From Flaviflagellibacter rhizophilus (lineage in GTDB: Bacteria; Pseudomonadota; Alphaproteobacteria; Rhizobiales; Methylopilaceae): a stretch of DNA of 64,000 nt. Under the pieces are notes generated by a model, which was given only the letters and a program-made list of their open reading frames with translations, was not told the origin of the DNA and did not search any database. How positions within the stretch are numbered: position 1 is the stretch's first letter; each line of letters begins with the position of its first letter. The position numbers and the translations under genes are program-made. The DNA lies in assembly GCF_033898525.1 (NCBI RefSeq), contig NZ_JAXAFJ010000010.1, forward strand, positions 1 to 64,000. The letters run 5' to 3'. Below, piece after piece: positions 59,010 to 64,000 of the stretch.

Positions 59010-60122
59010 GTGCCCGACCGCGTCCATCATTCCATCAAGGCGCTCTACGAGGCTGCGCTCAACCCAAGGTTGTGGCCCGACGCGCTCGCGAAGATCGCGG
59101 AGCTGTTCGAAGCCCGGTGCGCCGTCATCGGCCCGCTGGCGCGCGCGGACCGACAAAGCATGGTGCTGTCATGCGGCTGCCCTGAAGCGGCCAATTCCTG
59201 GCTGGATACCGGGTCGCTGCAAGACGGTTTCTGCGATCTGCTGGCCGCCAAGCGCTATCCCATCTTCGATGAAGAGCATCTGTGGGTCGATGAAGAATTT
59301 GCCCCAGGCAAGGCGCGTCACGTTATTGCACCCCGCATCGGCATCGCAGTCGAGACGCTTCCCAACCACACCATCGGCTTGCTGATCAGCCGGGGCCCGG
59401 AAGGTGCGCAGCAGGCGGCAGCAGATCGAAGGCTCCTGGCCATCCTGCGCGGACATCTGGAACGGGCGGTTGCGCTTGCACGTGCCCGCCTTCAGCCCGA
59501 ACAGGCCTGGGACGCACTGCCCCTGATCCTCGACAGCCTGGCACCGGCCGCCGCGCTGATCGACGGACGCGGCCGGGTCGTCTGCGCGAACCTCCACCTT
59601 CGCAGGCCGGGCACCGGCCTGACCACGGAGCGCGGCGTGCTGCGCACGGAGCACCCGGAAAACCAGCAAGCGCTCGAGGCCCTGCTGCGGGAGGTGCTGG
59701 AGAGAGGTGCCGACACCTCTCCCCGCCCCGTCGTCGTTCGCCGCGAGGGCCGCCACCCCATCATGATCCATGGGTTGCCGATACTGCTCGATCCCGAACC
59801 CGATCCGCTTTGGCCGCAGGCCATGCGCCAAAGGCTTGTGGTTCTGGCCTGTGATCCGGAACTCGCACGTGGGCCATCCAATGCACTCGACCTGAAGCTT
59901 CTTGGCCTTACCAGGACGGAGGCGCGCGTGGCTTCGTTGATCGCCGAGGGGTCCTCTCCCGATGAGATCGCGGCCATTTGCAACAGCGAGGCCTCCACCG
60001 TACGGGTGCACCTGAAGCGCATCTACGCAAAGCTTCAGGTCAGCGGGCAGGCCCAGCTGGCAGTACTGCTTGCGCGCATGGGCAACCCGCTGGGTGGTGC
60101 AAGGATGCAACAGCATCCGTGA
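59010..60122 (+). CDS. LuxR-family transcriptional regulator
   Basis: This 370-aa cytosolic protein has a PAS/GAF-like N-terminal region (about 1-290, ALYEAALNPRLWPDALAKIAELFEA at the start) and a C-terminal LuxR helix-turn-helix (LTRTEARVASLIAEGSSPDEIAAICNSEASTVRVHLKRIYAKLQVSG). It has a GTG start. There is no REC domain, so it senses a small molecule or acts alone. Flanked by the autotransporter (101 nt before) and the Slam-type lipoprotein (126 nt after), it is a candidate regulator of both surface systems. Confidence 0.87.
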   Translation: MPDRVHHSIKALYEAALNPRLWPDALAKIAELFEARCAVIGPLARADRQSMVLSCGCPEAANSWLDTGSLQDGFCDLLAAKRYPIFDEEHLWVDEEFAPGKARHVIAPRIGIAVETLPNHTIGLLISRGPEGAQQAAADRRLLAILRGHLERAVALARARLQPEQAWDALPLILDSLAPAAALIDGRGRVVCANLHLRRPGTGLTTERGVLRTEHPENQQALEALLREVLERGADTSPRPVVVRREGRHPIMIHGLPILLDPEPDPLWPQAMRQRLVVLACDPELARGPSNALDLKLLGLTRTEARVASLIAEGSSPDEIAAICNSEASTVRVHLKRIYAKLQVSGQAQLAVLLARMGNPLGGARMQQHP

Positions 60123-60248
60123 GAAGCGCGACGTTCACTAAAACAACCTCCAGATGTACCAAGCAGGAGATGCTACTAAAGTCGCAAATTGGAAAAGCTC
60201 GCAGCAGCCGGGTTCGAAAGCCCGAGCCTGATCATAGGGGGCTTTCCG

Positions 60249-61166
60249 ATGTCCAAGAAAATGCTGCTTCTCAGCGTGCCGATGGCACTGCTGCTTACCG
60301 CCTGCAACGGCGACGACCGCAAGCCTTCGGCTGGTCTGCCGGATAACGGCCCGCGCACCGTTACCGCGACAGCGGCAAACGATGACGTCGACCAGGCGAT
60401 CGCGGCTGGTACGCGGGTCCAGGCGAGCAATACGGCGACCCTGACGCGCACCCGCACGCCCGATGGTGACGGTTCGACCACCACCGTCACCCGTTCCGCA
60501 CCGAAGGTCGATATCGCCATTCAGGAAGTCGCTGAGGGACCTGACGGAGCGCGCCTGACGGTCGATGGCACGACCTATGAATTGACGGAGAACGAAGAGG
60601 GGAATTTCACAAGCGCAGACGACGCCAGCACCGAGGTGGTGGCTCGCCTGGTCAACGCCCCGAACGAACAGTCAGGGCTTGTCCGGTATGACATCCGTTC
60701 CGGCACGCCTGAGAGCAATTCGCTTGCTCTCGGCTTTGCCGCCTTCGGCGCTCTGACGCCGGAAGGCCGCGTTCCCACGGGTGCAACCGAGACGGCCACC
60801 TATGAGGGCCGCACGGCGATGAGCACCTTGGACGCCGACGGCAACCGCGAGAACTACAGCGGCAGCGCCACGGTCATCGCGAATTTCGGCGCCTCTGAAG
60901 GCGACCGCTTCAATGGTTCCGAATTCGGCCTCGGTGCCGGCAATGGCCGCTTGCGTGTGCGTGAAGGGTCCGCGAGCCACTCCGGCAATGCGTTCTCGGC
61001 TTCGCTGTCGACCAGTGAGAACACCGTGTTCGGCATGAACGGCTCGGGCACCATGAACGGAAACTTCTTCGGCTTCGACGCAGAGGAGGTCGCGGGCACT
61101 CTGACGGCGACGGGCAACGGCGTTGCCGGCTCCGGCGGCTTCGCCGCGAGCAGCGTCGCTCCGTAA
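60249..61166 (+). CDS. TbpB-like surface lipoprotein (probable Slam/type XI secretion substrate)
   Basis: This 305-aa protein begins with a lipoprotein signal (LLLTAC, Cys19). It has a low-complexity linker and ends in an eight-strand barrel typical of transferrin-binding protein B-like proteins: SGSATVIANFG, GSGTMNGNFFGFDAEEVAGTLTATGNGVAGSGGFAA. That C-terminal barrel is the element recognised by Slam translocators. It is followed by the Slam gene, as in known type XI pairs. Surface lipoproteins of this family capture iron carriers, heme or host ligands; here the ligand is unknown. The start at 60249 is chosen because the lipoprotein signal begins there. Confidence 0.85.
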   Translation: MSKKMLLLSVPMALLLTACNGDDRKPSAGLPDNGPRTVTATAANDDVDQAIAAGTRVQASNTATLTRTRTPDGDGSTTTVTRSAPKVDIAIQEVAEGPDGARLTVDGTTYELTENEEGNFTSADDASTEVVARLVNAPNEQSGLVRYDIRSGTPESNSLALGFAAFGALTPEGRVPTGATETATYEGRTAMSTLDADGNRENYSGSATVIANFGASEGDRFNGSEFGLGAGNGRLRVREGSASHSGNAFSASLSTSENTVFGMNGSGTMNGNFFGFDAEEVAGTLTATGNGVAGSGGFAASSVAP

Positions 61167-61189
61167 GCGTCCGCAACTCACCAACACCA

Positions 61190-61216
61190 CCTTCCGGCGG
61201 CAGCGTCGCCGGAAGG
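61190..61216 (+). terminator. Hairpin between lipoprotein and Slam genes
   Basis: A 10-bp perfect stem CCTTCCGGCG / CGCCGGAAGG with a 7-nt loop, followed by TTTCCTAT. It can act as an attenuating terminator giving more lipoprotein than translocator. Confidence 0.65.
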
Positions 61217-61242
61217 TTTCCTATCCATGCCGGGGAAACTGT

Positions 61243-62565
61243 ATGGCTCGCATCTCGGCTATCGCTGTTCTGCTCTTGTGTCTTGCCGCCGCCGCACCTG
61301 CTTTGAGCGAGGGCGCGAAGGACGCGCCGGCTCGGTCTGGCCCCAGCGTTGTAGACCTCATCGCCAAAGGGCAATACGACCTCGCGCGTGATCAGACCCG
61401 CACCATCACCGAAGGCAAGCGCGATGCCGATGTGCAGCGCCTCTTCGTCGAAGGCCTGATCTTCGTCCACAAGGGAGAAGATGAGAACGCGATCGCCGTA
61501 TTCGAGCAGATCGTGCGTTTCCGTCCGGCCTTTCGCCTTGCGCGCGTGCAGATCGCACAGGCCTATGCCCGTCGAGGCAATTACGACCTCGCGCGCGCAC
61601 AGCTGAGCGACCTTGCCCAGCAATCTCAGAACCCCGTCGAACGCTCGGCCTTCGCACGCTACGCCGAACTGGCCCGGCAGGCCGAAATTACCAAGCGCGG
61701 CTACGATTACTCCATCTATTTCACCATCGCGCCGTCCACGAACCTGAACCGAGGCGCGGGCGGTGACACCATCCTGCTCGGCAATCGTGAATTCGTCATA
61801 GACGAGAACAGCCGCAGCAGTTCCGGCGTGGGCGTAGCCTTCGGCGGGGCCTATACCCGGAGCTTCAAGCTGGGCCAAGGCTCGCTGAACTGGCGCTCAT
61901 CGCTGGACGGCAAGCTCTACGGCAACGAAGACTACAACCTCTTCGTCTTCGGCCAGTCGCTCATGTACACCCAGAGCTTCGGCCGCACGATCATGTCCAT
62001 TGGTCCCGTGGCAGATGTGAAGACTTATGGCGACGAGTACTACAACACCCGCGTCGGCGGGCGGCTGGACGTGCTGCACCAGATCAACAAGTCCTGGAGC
62101 GCGCTCGCCTCCACCTCCCTGCTGCACCAGAGCTACGGACAGGGTCGCGAACATTTGGACGGCTGGATCGGCTCGTTCGACGCCATCGCCCGCTACCAAT
62201 TCAACCCGCTGACCTTCGTTGCCTTCGGCGGCGGCGTCACGCGCGAGACCACGGAAGAAGACCGGCTCGACCATACCGATCTGCGGGCCTCGATGGTGGT
62301 GGGCCACAAATTCGGCAACGGCCTCTATCTCGAAGGCAAGCCGAATTACGAATACCACATCTATGATGGTGACTTCTTTGCACCCTTCATCGGTCCCCGC
62401 GAGGATCACCGGGTGGGCGCGGCAGTCTCAACCTCGTTCGACCGCCTGTCGTGGAAGGGCTTCACGCCGGTCCTGAGCTATGAATACTCGTATCAGTTCT
62501 CGAACGTGGACTTTTACGAATACGACAGCCACGACGTCTCGCTGAACGTGCGCCGCGTCTTCTGA
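61243..62565 (+). CDS. Slam-type outer-membrane surface lipoprotein translocator (type XI secretion)
   Basis: This 440-aa protein has a signal peptide (1-21), an N-terminal TPR-like helical domain (about 35-155, with DLIAKGQYDLARDQTRTI, LARVQIAQAYARRGNYDLARAQLSDLA) and a C-terminal barrel of about 14 strands (DUF560) ending with the BAM signal VRRVF. This is the architecture of Slam, which moves folded lipoproteins to the cell surface. Pairing with the TbpB-like lipoprotein gene directly upstream supports the call. No TonB receptor (TbpA) is visible in the window. Confidence 0.87.
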   Translation: MARISAIAVLLLCLAAAAPALSEGAKDAPARSGPSVVDLIAKGQYDLARDQTRTITEGKRDADVQRLFVEGLIFVHKGEDENAIAVFEQIVRFRPAFRLARVQIAQAYARRGNYDLARAQLSDLAQQSQNPVERSAFARYAELARQAEITKRGYDYSIYFTIAPSTNLNRGAGGDTILLGNREFVIDENSRSSSGVGVAFGGAYTRSFKLGQGSLNWRSSLDGKLYGNEDYNLFVFGQSLMYTQSFGRTIMSIGPVADVKTYGDEYYNTRVGGRLDVLHQINKSWSALASTSLLHQSYGQGREHLDGWIGSFDAIARYQFNPLTFVAFGGGVTRETTEEDRLDHTDLRASMVVGHKFGNGLYLEGKPNYEYHIYDGDFFAPFIGPREDHRVGAAVSTSFDRLSWKGFTPVLSYEYSYQFSNVDFYEYDSHDVSLNVRRVF

Positions 62566-62575
62566 CGCGACGGTA

Positions 62576-62812
62576 TCAATCCAGGCCTGCGGCTTTCTTG
62601 AGCGCCGCGTTCATGCGGTCCTGCCAGCCGACGCCGTCCTTCTGAAAAAACTCCAGCACATCCTTCTCGATGCGCAGCGATACCAGTTCACGCGCGCCGG
62701 GTAACACCACGGTCTTGGCCGGGCCTTCGACGGGCTTTGTGGTGGCGGCCTTGAAGGCCGCTTCCGCGGCGCGGCGGGGATCGTTGGGGCGGTTTCTGTT
62801 GCCGATGGTCAT
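62576..62812 (-). CDS. BrnA-like antitoxin, orphan
   Basis: This 78-aa protein ends in VSLRIEKDVLEFFQKDGVGWQDRMNAALKKAAGLD, the BrnA antitoxin pattern (ribbon-helix-helix). In type II systems BrnA partners BrnT; no BrnT-sized reading frame is found next to it. It lies 20 nt after the ATPase gene on the same strand and may be co-transcribed with it. It could be an orphan regulator or the antitoxin for a distant toxin. Confidence 0.75.
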   Translation of the reverse strand: MTIGNRNRPNDPRRAAEAAFKAATTKPVEGPAKTVVLPGARELVSLRIEKDVLEFFQKDGVGWQDRMNAALKKAAGLD

Positions 62813-62832
62813 GCTGCTCTCGTCCTGCCGTT

Positions 62833-64000
62833 CTACTCTGCCGCCTGGTTCAAGGCATCGCCCTCATCCGGGGCATCGGGCCGGCCGGGAGCGGTTTCCC
62901 AGTCTAGATCCGGCAATGCGACGACACGATTGCCGCGCCGATCGGTTCGCACCGCAATCAAGCCTTTTTCCTCGACATAGGCCAGAAGCCGCCGTGCACG
63001 GCCGGGTGAGCGGCTGCCGCAGGTGCGGGCAAGCTGCAGATCACCGGGACACGGCGCCTTTTCCATGGCGGCGCGCGCCAGAACGAGGAACATGCCCTGC
63101 AAATCTTCCGTCAGCTGGGCGGACAACGCCACCGCCGCGTCCCAGTCGGTACCCGCAGCCGCTTCCACAGTGACGCCGGCGCGGGCGACGGCTATCTGGC
63201 GGCGGAATTCTGCCAGGTCCATCACCGCGCCGGGGATCTTCTGGATGCGGCATCGCATCACGAAATCCTGGTAGAGCACGGCCACGGGGCGAAACGACGC
63301 CTCCGGCGTTTCCAGCACCGCAGCCAGCACGGCCTCGATGCCGGCGGCGCGTGCCGCGTGGTCGATCTCCGGCTCGTCCGGCTGCGGGGCCACGACCTCC
63401 ACCGGACGTGCCTCCGCAAGCTGGCGCAGCAGATCGGCAGTAGCCGTCGGACGGGCCGAGGCGCGGGCCGGGCGCTCATGCGTCACGGGCGCGAAGATCA
63501 CGTCGGCTATGTTGTCGCGCGCTTCGGCCAGCGGGATCAGCTTGGGGCTGGTGGAGCGGGCCGAGGTTTCCACGCCACCGATCTTTACGTTCAGAGGCCG
63601 GCGCGACAATGCGGGGCCGAGCGCCACGAAACTGCCACGCGGCAGATCGCGGAAGCTTTCCGCGCCGCGGCGGTCCATGCCCAACAGGTCGGCGGCGCGC
63701 GCCATGTCGATGTCGAGGAAGGTGCGGCCCATCAGGAAGTTCGAGGCTTCCGCCGCCACGTTCTTCGCGAGCTTTGCCAAGCGCTGCGTGGCGATGACGC
63801 CCGCCAGCCCGCGCTTGCGCCCGCGCGACATCAGGTTCGCCATGGCACCTAGCGAAAGCTTGCGGGCCTCGTCCGAAACGTCGCCGGCTGCAGCGGGCGC
63901 AAAGAGCTGCGCCTCATCCACCACCACGAGGACCGGGTACCAGTGATCACGCTCGGCCTCGAACAAGCCGTTCAGGAAGGTGCCGGCGGCACGCATCTGG
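62833..64000 (-). CDS. ATP-binding protein with DUF87/HerA-like domain, partial
   Basis: The open frame runs to the end of the window, so the N-terminal part is missing. The visible 387+ residues contain a Walker B box (VVVDEAQLFAP), a sensor-like LSLGAMANLMSRGRKRGLAGVIATQRLAKLAKNVAAEASNFLMGRTF block and a C-terminal winged-helix-like region (RTCGSRSPGRARRLLAYVEEKGLIAVRTDRRGNRVVAL). HerA-type and conjugation-type ATPases share this. The substrate DNA process cannot be decided from this fragment. BrnA-like gene follows at 20 nt. Confidence 0.78.
   Translation of the reverse strand, partial: QMRAAGTFLNGLFEAERDHWYPVLVVVDEAQLFAPAAAGDVSDEARKLSLGAMANLMSRGRKRGLAGVIATQRLAKLAKNVAAEASNFLMGRTFLDIDMARAADLLGMDRRGAESFRDLPRGSFVALGPALSRRPLNVKIGGVETSARSTSPKLIPLAEARDNIADVIFAPVTHERPARASARPTATADLLRQLAEARPVEVVAPQPDEPEIDHAARAAGIEAVLAAVLETPEASFRPVAVLYQDFVMRCRIQKIPGAVMDLAEFRRQIAVARAGVTVEAAAGTDWDAAVALSAQLTEDLQGMFLVLARAAMEKAPCPGDLQLARTCGSRSPGRARRLLAYVEEKGLIAVRTDRRGNRVVALPDLDWETAPGRPDAPDEGDALNQAAE

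Noticed and set aside
60209..60224. GGTTCGAAAGCC resembling a tRNA T arm
   Set aside because: No acceptor, D or anticodon arms can be folded around it; it is a short hairpin in an upstream region.
1..64000. CRISPR array, prophage, insertion sequence or rRNA/tRNA genes
   Set aside because: No regular direct-repeat and spacer arrays, no transposase or integrase motifs, and no structural RNA patterns were seen when reading both strands.

Overview
This window comes from a GC-rich alphaproteobacterium, most likely of the order Hyphomicrobiales (Rhizobiales). The evidence is a fused cytochrome oxidase subunit I+III gene, DGTS betaine-lipid genes, a pqqABCDE set, several promoters of the alphaproteobacterial EcfG general-stress type (GGAAC-N16-18-CGTT), and many small hydrophilic stress-type proteins. 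Genes are densely packed, no gene-free stretch exceeds 300 bases, and I saw no rRNA, tRNA, CRISPR array, phage or insertion sequence. Species assignment is not possible from the sequence alone.

Layout. 0-2.2 kb: iron-permease-like membrane protein, a small phosphoesterase and four tiny hydrophilic proteins, three of these transcripts preceded by EcfG-like promoters. 2.3-8.0 kb: a caa3-type cytochrome c oxidase operon (CtaG-like assembly factor, triheme cytochrome c, CoxB with a fused cytochrome c domain, fused CoxA-CoxC, small membrane protein). 8.0-9.7 kb: two overlapping glycosyltransferases. 9.9-12.1 kb: a DUF4394 exported protein divergent from an ECF sigma / anti-sigma pair, with matching promoters facing both ways. 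12.1-12.3 kb: a long palindromic repeat and a terminator. 12.3-22.1 kb: a catabolic island (TctABC transporter, hydroxyaspartate-aldolase-like enzyme, FCD-GntR regulator, glyoxylate aminotransferase, FAD/Fe-S hydroxyacid dehydrogenase) linked by two copies of one palindromic operator. 22-25.1 kb: SulP and GntP transporters. 25.3-33.5 kb: stress-type genes (small proteins, DUF4267, hydrolase, DUF4142, manganese catalase, GAF-GGDEF-EAL, MFS, DUF305, MOSC).

33.5-44.6 kb: an amide/urea module: urtABCDE-type ABC transporter in one operon with formamidase fmdA and fmdB, divergent from a permease-fused hybrid histidine kinase and its response regulator. 44.7-49.6 kb: phosphoglucomutase, a HAD phosphatase, btaA-btaB for phosphorus-free betaine lipids with a candidate Pho box, and DUF3297. 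49.6-55.1 kb: membrane glucose dehydrogenase plus pqqABCDE, so the quinoprotein and its cofactor pathway are made together. 55.2-62.6 kb: a cell-surface module with an autotransporter, a LuxR regulator, a TbpB-like lipoprotein and its Slam-type (type XI) outer-membrane translocator. 62.6-64 kb: an orphan BrnA-like antitoxin and the 3' part of an ATPase gene that runs off the end.

The best candidates for something little described are the Slam/TbpB-like pair (a type XI secretion system in a presumed non-pathogen), the DUF4394/ECF sigma unit with its visible promoter code, the operator-defined hydroxyaspartate/glyoxylate regulon, and the permease-kinase sensor beside the amide transporter.
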